Below, in pieces: positions 55,086-63,995 of a stretch of DNA of 64,000 nt; positions within the stretch are counted from its first letter, which is position 1, and the number at the start of each line of letters is the position of its first letter. Below the pieces are notes generated by a model. The model saw only the letters and a program-made list of their open reading frames with translations, had not been told where the DNA came from and did not search any database. Source of the stretch: Flagellimonas algicola (GTDB lineage Bacteria; Bacteroidota; Bacteroidia; Flavobacteriales; Flavobacteriaceae); assembly GCF_005937185.1 (NCBI RefSeq), contig NZ_VCNI01000002.1:186001-250000 (forward strand), in the 5' to 3' direction. A program made the translations under genes and the position numbers.

Positions 55086-55595
55086 ATGGATATAGCACTT
55101 CTTGTTTTAGGTTTTATTTTGATGTTGGTCGGTATCCTTGGTAGTTTTCTACCGGTATTACCCGGCCCCCCCATCAGTTGGGTGGGTTTGTTACTACTAT
55201 ACTTGACTAAAGCCGTTCCAGATAATTGGTGGATTTTGGGTGGCACCTTGGTTCTTGCTCTAGCAATTACCATTATGGACTATGTAATTCCCGCAGCTGG
55301 GACCAAAAAATTTGGTGGCAGTAAAGCCGGTATGTGGGGTACCATTATCGGTTTATTGGTGGCGATCATTTTCCCCGTTTTTGGCCCTTTCGGAATTATT
55401 ATCTGGCCCTTTATTGGTGCCTTGGTGGGTGAGCTCATGAACAAAGCTGATCAGAAAACGGCCATGAAAGCCGCATTTGGTTCGTTTTTAGGGTTTTTGA
55501 CAGGCACCTTTATGAAGTTTGTCCTTACTACAGCTTATTTAATATTTTTTGTGATTGTAGCCATTAAATATGCTGGCGAAATATTTTCATTCTAA
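55086..55595 (+). CDS. DUF456 membrane protein
   Basis: 169 residues with about five TM segments, Gly-rich: LVGILGSFLPVLPGPPISWVG is the DUF456 signature and KFGGSKAGMWGTIIGL the second motif. Function unknown. Divergent from the BlaI/M56 operon and overlaps the nitroreductase stop by 9 bp (convergent). Confidence 0.85.
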   Translation: MDIALLVLGFILMLVGILGSFLPVLPGPPISWVGLLLLYLTKAVPDNWWILGGTLVLALAITIMDYVIPAAGTKKFGGSKAGMWGTIIGLLVAIIFPVFGPFGIIIWPFIGALVGELMNKADQKTAMKAAFGSFLGFLTGTFMKFVLTTAYLIFFVIVAIKYAGEIFSF

Positions 55596-56150
55596 CCACT
55601 GTACTTTTTCGGATATTGGTGTTCTTAGTGGTGGCTCAATATCCCCATCATAATAACCCATATAGAAAAAGCCCAAACACTTTTCACCTTCTTCCAAATC
55701 CAAAAACTCCCCCATGTACTTAATCAATCCGGGCGAGCTCCAGTAGCACCCAACACCTAATTCTGTACAGTACAACCACATATTTTGGACTGCCATTGCG
55801 GTTGCAGCCAACTCCTCCCACTCGGGCAAACGCTCCTCAGGATCCCGTTGCATGCAGATGGCAATCACAGCTCCGGAACGCCCAGGGTTTTCCTTTAATT
55901 TGTTTATTTTGACTTGCTTGGGTTTGGGGTCCACCTCCTGGTATTTATCTGAAAGAAATTGCCCCAGTTCCCGCTGTTTCCCGTTCATAAAAACCTTAAA
56001 TCGCCAAGGCTCGGTTTTTTTGTGGGTCGGTGCCCAGTTGGCAGCTTCCAATATCTTTTCAATGGTTTCCCTAGCAATGGGCTTGTTGTTATATTGGGCT
56101 GGAAATATGCTTCTTCGGTTCTGGATCAATTCAAAAATCATAGGTTGCAA
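55587..56150 (-). CDS. Nitroreductase-family FMN oxidoreductase
   Basis: 187 residues. NRRSIFPAQYNNKPI (FMN phosphate), ANWAPTHKKTEPWRF, AVQNMWLYCTELGVGCYWSS and LGFFYMGY mark the single-domain nitroreductase fold (YdjA-like). It reduces nitro groups or related electrophiles with NAD(P)H; the substrate is unknown. Met4 is a possible alternative start. Confidence 0.88.
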   Translation of the reverse strand: MQPMIFELIQNRRSIFPAQYNNKPIARETIEKILEAANWAPTHKKTEPWRFKVFMNGKQRELGQFLSDKYQEVDPKPKQVKINKLKENPGRSGAVIAICMQRDPEERLPEWEELAATAMAVQNMWLYCTELGVGCYWSSPGLIKYMGEFLDLEEGEKCLGFFYMGYYDGDIEPPLRTPISEKVQWLE

Positions 56151-56187
56151 TTAAGAGTTCCAAAGATAAGACCTGTTCGGTTCCTTA

Positions 56188-57075
56188 CTATAGTTTCAAT
56201 AGCAAATCCATACAATTTTCCAATGCCGGATTCCTATTGTCCTCTTTCCATACCATAGAAAGTACTGCCCGTTGTTTAATTCGCTTTAGCTCAATGAACT
56301 TTACCTTCATTTGAAATCCGTATTGCAAGGCCGTGGGCACAATGGCTATTCCCAATTTGTTTTCCACCAGCTTAAAAATAGTTTGCGCATGCACAGATTT
56401 ATGCGAAACCTTGGGTGTAAACCCGGCATCCTCACAAATACTCAAAACCGTATCATAATATAGGGGACTATAGTCTTGGGAAAACAGGATAAAATCATCT
56501 TCCGATACTTGCTTCATTCCCTTAAGTTTATTGGAGTCCATAGAATGGTCTTCGGGTAGAACCAATGAAAAAGTGTCCTCAAATACGGGTAATAATTTCA
56601 ATCCTTTTGGTACTCTTGACAAGCGTACAAAGCCTAGATCAAGTCGGTCGTGCAAAATGGCATTGACCTGGGCCCTATTGGACAGCTCTTCCAAACTGGT
56701 ATGTATTAAGGGAAACTGTTTCTTTAAATCCAAAAGCAAGTTGGGCACCACATTTTGCATGGCAGACCCCAAAAATCCAATCCGGATTTCTCCCAAATGC
56801 CCCTCACCTATCAATTTCAGTTGTTTTTTGGTCTGCTCCAAATGGTTCAACACAAACTCCACCTCCCCTTTTAAAAATGCACCGGCTGGGGTCAATTGCA
56901 CTTTTTTCTTATCTCGAATAAACAATTGGGTCTCTAGGATTTCTTCCATTTGCTTGATTTGCGTACTTAATCCAGGTTGGGAAATAAACAATTTTTCAGC
57001 CGCTTTTCTATAATGGAGTTCTTCAGCCACAGCTAAAAAATAAATGAAATGTCGAAGTTCTATTTGATAATTCAT
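56188..57075 (-). CDS. LysR-family transcriptional regulator
   Basis: 295 residues. N-terminal winged HTH (LRHFIYFLAVAEELHYRKAAEKLFISQPGLSTQIKQME) then two-part effector domain (IRIGFLGSAMQNVVPNLLLDLK, AIVPTALQYGF). Divergent from hutH across a 77-bp gap with an inverted repeat, so it probably controls the hut operon and itself. LysR control of hut is not the usual HutC type. Confidence 0.88.
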   Translation of the reverse strand: MNYQIELRHFIYFLAVAEELHYRKAAEKLFISQPGLSTQIKQMEEILETQLFIRDKKKVQLTPAGAFLKGEVEFVLNHLEQTKKQLKLIGEGHLGEIRIGFLGSAMQNVVPNLLLDLKKQFPLIHTSLEELSNRAQVNAILHDRLDLGFVRLSRVPKGLKLLPVFEDTFSLVLPEDHSMDSNKLKGMKQVSEDDFILFSQDYSPLYYDTVLSICEDAGFTPKVSHKSVHAQTIFKLVENKLGIAIVPTALQYGFQMKVKFIELKRIKQRAVLSMVWKEDNRNPALENCMDLLLKL

Positions 57076-57083
57076 AGTTATTG

Positions 57084-57134
57084 ATTATTACAAAAATAAG
57101 TATTGGTAATTATTAAACCTACACTTTACCTTTA
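57084..57134. promoter_or_regulatory. Divergent LysR/hutH promoter with inverted repeat
   Basis: ATTATTAC (57084-57091) and GTAATTAT (57106-57113) are arms with seven of eight matches around 14 nt, a typical LysR T-N11-A-like layout. A -7 box for lysR (TATTTTTG, minus, 57091-57098) sits inside the repeat. For hutH a TTG (57103-57105), 21-bp gap and TACCTTTA (57127-57134; one mismatch to TAnnTTTG) fit a promoter. Confidence 0.5.
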
Positions 57135-57152
57135 TCTGATAAAATTGAACAC

Positions 57153-58730
57153 ATGCAACTACCCAAAACATTTCATTTTGGTGAGGATCATTTAACCGCA
57201 AGCATTGCCTTGGGCATAGCCGATGGTTCCATTGAAGCAGCGGTGACCGATCATTGCTTCGAAAAAATAAAGGCAAGCAGTTTGCGCGTACAAAATATTG
57301 TGGCCAAGGGAGATACAGTCTATGGTATCAATACCGGTTTTGGTCCTTTGTGCAATACCAAAATTTCCAAGGAGGACACCAGAATCCTTCAATCCAATAT
57401 CTTGCAAAGTCATAGTGTGGGTGTAGGACAACCCATTACCCAGAAGTTGTCCAAACTTATGCTCATTCTAAAAATCCAAGCCCTTTCCAAAGGATTTTCC
57501 GGAATCGCCGTAGCGACCATACAAAGAATGCTCTGGCATTTGGACAACAATGCCATTCCCATAGTTCCCTCACAAGGTTCGGTAGGAGCTTCAGGAGATT
57601 TGGCCCCACTTTCCCATCTTTTTCTCCCTTTGATCGGGCTGGGTAAAGTTGATTATGAAGGCAAGACCATTACCACGGATGAGCTCTTCAAAAAAACAGG
57701 ATTAAAGCCTTTGGAACTTGGCCCAAAAGAAGGACTGGCATTGATTAATGGCACCCAATTTATAGCAGCTCATGCCGTATTGGTCGTTCAAAAATTACAA
57801 TATGCTTTGCGCCATGCGGATATTATTGGAGCCATGATGTTGGAAGGGCTACAGGGTTCCATGAAACCTTTTCACGAAAAACTCCATGAGGTTCGTCCCT
57901 TTAAAGGAAATCAACATGTGGCAGGCAGAATCCGAACGCTGCTTCAAGGTTCTGAAATTCTGGAAGACCATATCGATTGTGAAAGGGTTCAAGACCCCTA
58001 CTCCCTGCGTTGCATCCCCCAAGTGCATGGGGCATCACGAAATGCTTGGTTACATTTAAAAGAGTTGTTGGAAGTGGAGTTGAATGCGGTGACCGACAAC
58101 CCTGTGATCATAGATGACGAACTTACCATAAGCGGAGGTAACTTCCATGGACAACCTCTGGCCATGGCCCTGGATTATGCAGCTTTAGCCGCATCCGAGT
58201 TGGGGAATATCTCTGACCGACGAGTATATTTGGCCCTTGAGGGAAACAGCCCCGGCGTTCCCAAATTGCTGATGGAAGATACGGGAATCAACTCGGGATA
58301 TATGATCCTGCAGTACACCTCAGCAGCCTTGGCCAGCGAAAACAAGAGTTTGTGCTTTCCTGCCAGCGCTGATAGTATTCCAACCTCGTTGGGGCAAGAA
58401 GATCATGTGAGTATGGGCTCCATTAGCGGTAGAAAAGCGCTGAACATTATCGAAAATGTGGAAAAAATATTGGCCATCGAATTGTTGACCGCAGCACAGG
58501 CTTTCGAATACAGAAAACCATTAAAATCCGGGGTGTTGTTGGATGAAATCCATAAGTTCGTAAGAACCAAGGTCTCATTTGCTGAAAGCGACCGTGTCTT
58601 TGCCGATGACATTGAACAGGGCATCCAGATGATTCAAGAGGGTGAAATTATTGCCCTTGTGGAGCATGTTATGGATTCCAAAAAATTAAAGTGGAATACC
58701 CCCCACCAACACGAATTTGAAATGTATTGA
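57153..58730 (+). CDS. hutH: Histidine ammonia-lyase
   Basis: 525 residues. The MIO cofactor triad Ala-Ser-Gly is in GSVGASGDLAPLSHL (near 145-150). YGINTGFGPL and GNFHGQPLAMALD follow in the family order. It removes ammonia from L-histidine to give urocanate, the first step of the hut pathway. First gene of a complete operon hutH-I-U-G. Confidence 0.96.
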   Translation: MQLPKTFHFGEDHLTASIALGIADGSIEAAVTDHCFEKIKASSLRVQNIVAKGDTVYGINTGFGPLCNTKISKEDTRILQSNILQSHSVGVGQPITQKLSKLMLILKIQALSKGFSGIAVATIQRMLWHLDNNAIPIVPSQGSVGASGDLAPLSHLFLPLIGLGKVDYEGKTITTDELFKKTGLKPLELGPKEGLALINGTQFIAAHAVLVVQKLQYALRHADIIGAMMLEGLQGSMKPFHEKLHEVRPFKGNQHVAGRIRTLLQGSEILEDHIDCERVQDPYSLRCIPQVHGASRNAWLHLKELLEVELNAVTDNPVIIDDELTISGGNFHGQPLAMALDYAALAASELGNISDRRVYLALEGNSPGVPKLLMEDTGINSGYMILQYTSAALASENKSLCFPASADSIPTSLGQEDHVSMGSISGRKALNIIENVEKILAIELLTAAQAFEYRKPLKSGVLLDEIHKFVRTKVSFAESDRVFADDIEQGIQMIQEGEIIALVEHVMDSKKLKWNTPHQHEFEMY

Positions 58731-58734
58731 TCCC

Positions 58735-59970
58735 ATGGACAAACCTTTATTGATAGGCCCATTTAGCCAGTTGCTACCTATGACCAATCTACCCTTAAAA
58801 GGTAGTTTGAAGGATGTCGATTTACCTATTATTGAAAATGGGGGCATTTTAGTTTCCGAAGGAAAAATCAAAAAGATTGGGGTTTATGAAGATTTAAAAT
58901 CTCCAGACGTAGATGTGCACCACATTGAAGGGCAATATGTCTGTCTCCCAGGGTTTGTGGACTCCCACACCCATATCTGCTTTGGGGGTTCCCGTGCCCG
59001 GGATTATGCACTACGAAATGCCGGGGCATCCTATTTGGAAATTGCCAAAGCCGGAGGCGGTATTTGGGATACCGTTACCCAAACCCGCAAAGCTTCTCAA
59101 AAACAATTGGAAGTCGGTATTATGGATAGAAGCATGATTCATCTGCAAAACGGAACCACTACCATAGAAGTAAAAAGTGGTTATGGCCTTTCTGTGGATG
59201 AGGAACTAAAAATGCTCCGTGCCATCAAAAATGCCAATGCAAAGACCTCTGCTGATTTGGTGGCCACCTGTTTGGCCGCCCACATGAAACCCAAAGATTG
59301 GAATGGGGACGTTGCCTATCTGGATGAAATCATTGCAAAATTATTTCCTGCAATTAAAGCTGAAAATCTATCCCAACGAGTGGATGCCTTTATTGAGGAG
59401 AGCGCTTTTTCTCCAGCGGAAATTGAAACCTATTTTGAAAAAGCCAAGGAAATGGGCTTTGACATTACCGTACATGCCGACCAATTTACAACAGGGGGTA
59501 GTGAAGTGGCCATCAAGTTTGGAGCCATTAGTGCCGACCATTTGGAAGCCAGTACCGAAAAAGAAGTTCAACTGTTGGCAAAGAGCAATGTTATAGCAAC
59601 CGCCTTGCCCGGAGCTTCCCTGGGACTCGGATGTGCCTATACCCCTGCGCGTGAAATTTTAGATGCAGGTGGGGCCTTAGCCATTGCCAGTGATCATAAT
59701 CCGGGTTCTGCACCCATGGGAGATTTGCTTACCCAAGCCAGTATTCTGGGCACTTTTGAGAAGTTGTCAAATGCCGAGGTCTTGGCGGGAATCACCTTTA
59801 GGGCTGCAGCAGCCTTGAACCTTTCTGACAGGGGAACATTGGAACTGGGAAATCTAGCCGATTTTGTGGTGTTCCCAACAGACAATTATCAAGAAATCAC
59901 CTATCATCAAGGGCAGTTAAAACCAAGTGCCGTCTGGAAAAATGGAAAACAAGTTTTTGAAAGCAACTAA
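58735..59970 (+). CDS. hutI: Imidazolonepropionase
   Basis: 411 residues. Metal-binding VDSHTHICFGGSRARDYALRN, KSGYGLSVDEE, VHADQF (His/Asp) and SDHNPGSAP are the pattern of HutI amidohydrolases. It opens imidazolone-5-propionate to formiminoglutamate. Start at 58735 (MDKPLLIG) is 4 bp after the hutH stop; an in-frame ATG at 58717 overlaps hutH and is less likely. Confidence 0.95.
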   Translation: MDKPLLIGPFSQLLPMTNLPLKGSLKDVDLPIIENGGILVSEGKIKKIGVYEDLKSPDVDVHHIEGQYVCLPGFVDSHTHICFGGSRARDYALRNAGASYLEIAKAGGGIWDTVTQTRKASQKQLEVGIMDRSMIHLQNGTTTIEVKSGYGLSVDEELKMLRAIKNANAKTSADLVATCLAAHMKPKDWNGDVAYLDEIIAKLFPAIKAENLSQRVDAFIEESAFSPAEIETYFEKAKEMGFDITVHADQFTTGGSEVAIKFGAISADHLEASTEKEVQLLAKSNVIATALPGASLGLGCAYTPAREILDAGGALAIASDHNPGSAPMGDLLTQASILGTFEKLSNAEVLAGITFRAAAALNLSDRGTLELGNLADFVVFPTDNYQEITYHQGQLKPSAVWKNGKQVFESN

Positions 59971-59971
59971 T

Positions 59972-61981
59972 ATGGAACTTCAAGAATTCAAATCACAAAT
60001 CCTTCAGGGAATCCCAGAGCTGCTTCCCACCCCAAAACCATATCCCAAAGGAGGTAATCCAGCGCCCAAAAGGAAGGACATCTTATCAAAAGAAGAGAAA
60101 ATATTGGCCGTTCAAAATGCCCTGCGTTATTTTCCTAAGGTGTGGCACCAGGAACTGTCCAAAGAATTTGCCGAGGAGCTCAAAACTTATGGCCGAATCT
60201 ATATGCACCGCTTCAAACCGGAATATAGCATGTACGCCCGACCGATTTCTGACTACCCGGCCAAATCCCGACAAGCTGCTGCGATCATGCTCATGATCCA
60301 AAACAATTTGGATCCAGCCGTGGCACAACATCCAGAAGAATTAATCACTTATGGGGGAAATGGAGCTGTGTTCCAAAACTGGGCACAGTATTTATTGACC
60401 ATGAAGTATCTGGCAGAAATGACCGAAGAACAGACCCTTCATATGTATTCTGGTCACCCCATGGGATTGTTCCCTTCTTCCAAGGAAGCTCCAAGAGTGG
60501 TGGTAACCAATGGGATGATGATTCCCAACTACTCCCAACCAGATGACTGGGAGAAATACAATGCGCTGGGCGTTACCCAATACGGACAGATGACGGCAGG
60601 TTCCTATATGTATATTGGCCCCCAGGGCATTGTACACGGAACCGCCATTACGGTGATGAATGCCTTCAGAAAAGTATTGAATAAAGAAGAATCTCCAGAA
60701 GGCAAAGTGTTTTTGACTGCCGGATTGGGGGGCATGAGTGGGGCGCAGCCCAAAGCAGGAAACATAGCTGGGTGCATCACGGTCTGTGCCGAAGTGAATC
60801 CTGAAGCCGCCAAAAAAAGACATGAACAAGGCTGGGTGGATGAACTCTTGACCGATATTTCCGGGCTTATCCAAAGAACCAAAAAAGCCATTGCTGATCA
60901 TGAAGTGGTTTCCTTGGCCTATATTGGAAACATTGTAGAAGTTTGGGAGCAATTTTTGGAAGCGGACATCTTTGTGCACTTGGGGTCGGATCAAACTTCC
61001 CTTCATAACCCTTGGGCTGGAGGGTACTACCCAGTTGGATTGTCCTTTGAAGAAGCCAATGCGCTAATGGCCGAAAATCCATCCGCATTCAAAGATAAAG
61101 TTCAAGAATCCTTGCGCAGACAAATCAGTGCTATTAACAAGCATACTGCTAGAGGTACGTACTTTTTTGACTACGGAAATGCCTTCTTGTTGGAAGTGTC
61201 CCGGGCGGGTGGAGATGTGATGGCGGCAAACAATATCGACTTTAAATATCCCTCTTACGTTCAGGATATCTTGGGACCGATGTGTTTCGATTATGGTTTT
61301 GGTCCGTTCCGATGGGTGTGCACTTCGGGAAATCCAAAGGATCTGCAAAAAACGGATGCTATTGCCCTGGAAGTAATGAAAGCCATAAAGTCCGAGGCGC
61401 CGGAAGAAATCCAACAGCAAATGCAGGACAACATTAAATGGATCGAGGAAGCCGAGCAGAACAAATTGGTAGTTGGTTCACAAGCCCGAATCCTATATGC
61501 TGATGCCGAAGGCAGGGCCAAAATAGCCGAAGCTTTCAACCGGGCCATTTCCAATGGGGATATCTCTGCTCCTGTTGTTCTGGGAAGGGACCATCACGAT
61601 GTTAGTGGTACGGACTCTCCGTTTAGGGAAACCAGTAATATTTACGACGGCAGTAAATTTACCGCAGATATGGCCATTCATAATGTGATCGGCGATAGTT
61701 TTCGAGGAGCCACTTGGGTATCTATCCACAATGGCGGAGGAGTAGGCTGGGGCGAAGTAATGAATGGAGGATTTGGAATGGTATTGGACGGCTCCGAAGA
61801 AGCTTCGAGACAACTTAAAAGCATGCTCTTCTATGATGTGAACAATGGCATATCCCGCAGAAGTTGGGCCAGAAACAAGGAAGCACTTTTTGCCATCAAA
61901 CGGGAAATGGAAAGAACCCCTGATTTGAAAGTAACTTTGCCTAACTTGGTGGAATCCGATATTTTGGATCATCTTTTCTGA
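59972..61981 (+). CDS. hutU: Urocanate hydratase
   Basis: 669 residues, longer than the proteobacterial form (about 555), the length seen in Bacteroidota. LITYGGNGAVFQNWAQY, YSGHPMGLFPS, YIGPQGIVHGT, TAGLGGMSGAQPKA (NAD site) and RDHHDVSGTDSPFRE with the catalytic region are all present. It turns urocanate to imidazolone-propionate, using NAD+ as an electrophile. Start at 59972, one base after the hutI stop. Confidence 0.95.
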   Translation: MELQEFKSQILQGIPELLPTPKPYPKGGNPAPKRKDILSKEEKILAVQNALRYFPKVWHQELSKEFAEELKTYGRIYMHRFKPEYSMYARPISDYPAKSRQAAAIMLMIQNNLDPAVAQHPEELITYGGNGAVFQNWAQYLLTMKYLAEMTEEQTLHMYSGHPMGLFPSSKEAPRVVVTNGMMIPNYSQPDDWEKYNALGVTQYGQMTAGSYMYIGPQGIVHGTAITVMNAFRKVLNKEESPEGKVFLTAGLGGMSGAQPKAGNIAGCITVCAEVNPEAAKKRHEQGWVDELLTDISGLIQRTKKAIADHEVVSLAYIGNIVEVWEQFLEADIFVHLGSDQTSLHNPWAGGYYPVGLSFEEANALMAENPSAFKDKVQESLRRQISAINKHTARGTYFFDYGNAFLLEVSRAGGDVMAANNIDFKYPSYVQDILGPMCFDYGFGPFRWVCTSGNPKDLQKTDAIALEVMKAIKSEAPEEIQQQMQDNIKWIEEAEQNKLVVGSQARILYADAEGRAKIAEAFNRAISNGDISAPVVLGRDHHDVSGTDSPFRETSNIYDGSKFTADMAIHNVIGDSFRGATWVSIHNGGGVGWGEVMNGGFGMVLDGSEEASRQLKSMLFYDVNNGISRRSWARNKEALFAIKREMERTPDLKVTLPNLVESDILDHLF

Positions 61982-61985
61982 GGTC

Positions 61986-62954
61986 ATGAAAAATTATTCC
62001 AAACCCAAAACTGATAATTGGCAGGGGCGTAAGAGCACCAAAAACCTCTACCTGCATGAAAAGGTGAAATGCGTTCCTTTGGATGAGATTCCCGAGCCAC
62101 CAAAAAAATCAATAACCCTATTGGGTTATGCCTGTGATAAGGGGGTGAGCCGCAATCAGGGTCGGGTTGGAGCTGTAGATGGGCCAGATGTAATCAAAAA
62201 CAGTTTAGGGCGTTTCCCAAACCATTTACCCAGCGCTGTACAACTATATGATGCTGGAAATATCACCTGTACCAAAGGGGACATGGAGGCTGCCCAAGCC
62301 AAATTGACATCTTCAGTTTGTTCGTTGTTGGACAAAAAGCAGTTTCCCATTATTTTGGGCGGAGGCCACGATGTAGCTTATGGACATTATCACGGAATCA
62401 AAAAACATTTGGATTCCAAAAAGGAGGGAAAGAGCATAGGCATTGTAAATTTTGATGCCCATTTTGATCTTCGTCAAAATACCCAGAACAACAATTCGGG
62501 CACGCCATTTTATCAAATTGCCCAGGAGTGTAAGGAGGAACATATCAGTTTTGATTATCTCTGCCTGGGAATTCGAAAAGACGCGAATGACCGCTCCCTT
62601 TTTCAAACCGCCAAGGAACTGGACGTTACTTACGTGCTCACGGACACTTTCCAAATTCAATTTTTGGATGAAATCAATACGTGGATCAATGCGTTTATCA
62701 AAACGGTGGACAAGGTTTATGTGACTATTGATCTGGATGGGTTTTCGTCTGCCTTTGCTCCAGGAGTGAGTGCCCCCTCTCCTATGGGTTTTACCCCACA
62801 TATTGTCTTGGAATGCCTGAAGACCATCATTGCTTCGGGAAAATTGATCAGTGTGGATCTTGCCGAGATGAATCCCAAATATGATATTGATGGGCAAACG
62901 GCCAAGTTAGCGGCTTCATTGATCCATCATATTATGGATTTGCAATTTCCTTAA
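61986..62954 (+). CDS. hutG: Formimidoylglutamase
   Basis: 322 residues of the arginase/ureohydrolase family. Mn ligands: GGGHDVAYGHYHG, NFDAHFDLR, and TIDLDGFSSAFAPGVSAPSPMG. It cuts N-formimidoyl-glutamate to glutamate and formamide, the final step. It starts 4 bp after hutU. The pathway in this window thus ends in glutamate without a separate HutF step. Confidence 0.93.
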   Translation: MKNYSKPKTDNWQGRKSTKNLYLHEKVKCVPLDEIPEPPKKSITLLGYACDKGVSRNQGRVGAVDGPDVIKNSLGRFPNHLPSAVQLYDAGNITCTKGDMEAAQAKLTSSVCSLLDKKQFPIILGGGHDVAYGHYHGIKKHLDSKKEGKSIGIVNFDAHFDLRQNTQNNNSGTPFYQIAQECKEEHISFDYLCLGIRKDANDRSLFQTAKELDVTYVLTDTFQIQFLDEINTWINAFIKTVDKVYVTIDLDGFSSAFAPGVSAPSPMGFTPHIVLECLKTIIASGKLISVDLAEMNPKYDIDGQTAKLAASLIHHIMDLQFP

Positions 62955-62980
62955 TGGAATATTTTCTTTTCGGATTAATG

Positions 62981-63145
62981 GATTCCGCCTTCTCGGCGGA
63001 ATTAGCATAGTTATAGATTGCTATGTTTCCAATACGATTAATAGGGATTCCGCCTTCTCGGCGGAATTAGTTCAGCTATAGATTGCTATGCTTCCAATAC
63101 AATTAATTAGGGATTCCGCCTTCTCGGCGGAATTAGTTCAGCTAC
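62981..63145. repeat. Three tandem 65/66-bp repeats, each with a hairpin
   Basis: A perfect hairpin ATTCCGCC-TTCTC-GGCGGAAT occurs at 62982-63002, 63047-63067 and 63113-63133, with unit spacing 65 and 66 bp. The spacers are also alike (GATTGCTATG, TTCCAATAC); the third unit is cut off at about 63145. Each complete unit has a second, weaker hairpin (AGCATAG...CTATGTT in unit 1 and AGCTATAG...CTATGCT in unit 2). They lie right behind hutG. Because spacers are conserved, this is not CRISPR. Confidence 0.85.
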
Positions 63146-63192
63146 AAATTTCAGTTTGGCTTAAAGCCTTCTAAAATTTAAGCTTCACTAAC

Positions 63193-63290
63193 AAAAAAAG
63201 CCTTCCAAATGGAAAGCCTTTCATTGGCGAGCATTGTTTTAATGCTACAACCTGATTCCAATCCTATTACAGATTGAAATCCAACACAAC
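63193..63290 (-). ncRNA. Candidate small RNA with promoter, three hairpins and terminator
   Basis: On the minus strand: -33 TTG (63321-63323), 18-bp gap, -7 TATCTTTG (63295-63302), so a start near 63290. Then hairpin 1 with 10-bp arms GATTTCAATC/GATTGGAATC (one G-U; 63254-63281), hairpin 2 AGCATT-AAAAC-AATGCT (63230-63246), and a terminator stem (63200-63217) followed by seven T (63193-63199). This gives about 98 nt. No open frame of note. I do not recognise the family; Rfam Flavo-1 and related Bacteroidota RNAs should be tested. Confidence 0.65.
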
Positions 63291-63320
63291 GCGGCAAAGA
63301 TAGGAATGATTTTTGACAAA

Positions 63321-63472
63321 CAACACAGATTTTAATCCCTCTAATGATTTATAGTCCAAATAGAACACAAAATGATTGGATGATTATTGAATATAGTTCT
63401 TGTCAAAATCATATCATTTGTATATCACATTGATATACATTAAATTTATCTTCTACCTCAATTCAAAATAGA
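63321..63472. other. Gap between small RNA promoter and toxin-antitoxin genes
   Basis: About 150 bp, AT-rich, with no gene. It holds the small RNA promoter at its left end and the antitoxin operator at 63419-63439. Confidence 0.5.
63419..63439. promoter_or_regulatory. Palindromic operator of the toxin-antitoxin operon
   Basis: TGTATATC-ACATT-GATATACA, perfect 8-bp arms with a 5-bp centre, 33 bp before the antitoxin start. Ribbon-helix-helix antitoxins usually bind such sites to repress their own operon. Confidence 0.7.
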
Positions 63473-63700
63473 ATGAAAACGAAACAGGTTGCCCTCCGCT
63501 TTGATGAGGAATTGATTGAACTTGTTAGGGCAAAAGCAAAAGCACAAAGGAGAAGTCTCAATAATTATATTGAGTTTTTATTGTACAACGATGTTGGGAA
63601 TATTCCCAATGAAGAAACCAAATCTGCTATTGAAGAGGCCAGGAACAGTGATAACCTAGCTCCTATTGATGATTTGGACAAGTTCTTGGACGAGCTTTAA
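63473..63700 (+). CDS. Ribbon-helix-helix antitoxin
   Basis: 75 residues. N-terminal KQVALRFDEELIELVRAKAKAQRRSLNNYIEFLL is a ribbon-helix-helix (Arc/MetJ-like) DNA-binding domain; the acidic C-terminus (EEARNSDNLAPIDDLDKFLDEL) would wrap the toxin. The toxin gene follows after 13 bp. It should bind the palindrome upstream. Confidence 0.85.
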   Translation: MKTKQVALRFDEELIELVRAKAKAQRRSLNNYIEFLLYNDVGNIPNEETKSAIEEARNSDNLAPIDDLDKFLDEL

Positions 63701-63713
63701 CCATCAAATTGCC

Positions 63714-63995
63714 ATGTACCAATTAGTCCCTACAACCCGATTTAAAAAGGATTTAAAAAAGGTAAAGAACAGCAAAAAGGATTTTAAATTGACCACAGCG
63801 GTACTCAAAGTACTACAGTTAAAGGGAGTTCAAGGGATTCCCGCAAAAATGAAACCCCACAAGCTTTCGGGTAGATATAGCGATAATTGGGAATGCCATA
63901 TTAAACCAGACCTTCTTATTATCTGGATACAAATAGAATCTCCCAATATTATTAAGCTGGTTCGGATAGGCAGTCATTCGGATCTGTTCAAATAA
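63714..63995 (+). CDS. YafQ/RelE-family mRNA-interferase toxin
   Basis: 93 residues. YQLVPTTRFKKDLKK, HKLSGRYSDNWECHIKPDLLIIW and RIGSHSDLF are the YafQ pattern, with the catalytic His residues (near 44, 57 and 89) in place. It should cut mRNA on the ribosome and is neutralised by the upstream antitoxin. Start at 63714 (MYQLVPT); an in-frame ATG at 63666 overlaps the antitoxin and has no family support. The gene ends five bases before the window edge. Confidence 0.88.
   Translation: MYQLVPTTRFKKDLKKVKNSKKDFKLTTAVLKVLQLKGVQGIPAKMKPHKLSGRYSDNWECHIKPDLLIIWIQIESPNIIKLVRIGSHSDLFK

Noticed and set aside
60392..61006. 204-codon open frame antisense to hutU
   Set aside because: Shadow of the codon use of hutU; no family resemblance and no start context.
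62981..63145. CRISPR-like array
   Set aside because: Only three units, the sequence between the hairpins is conserved instead of variable, and no cas gene is near. Classified as tandem repeat.
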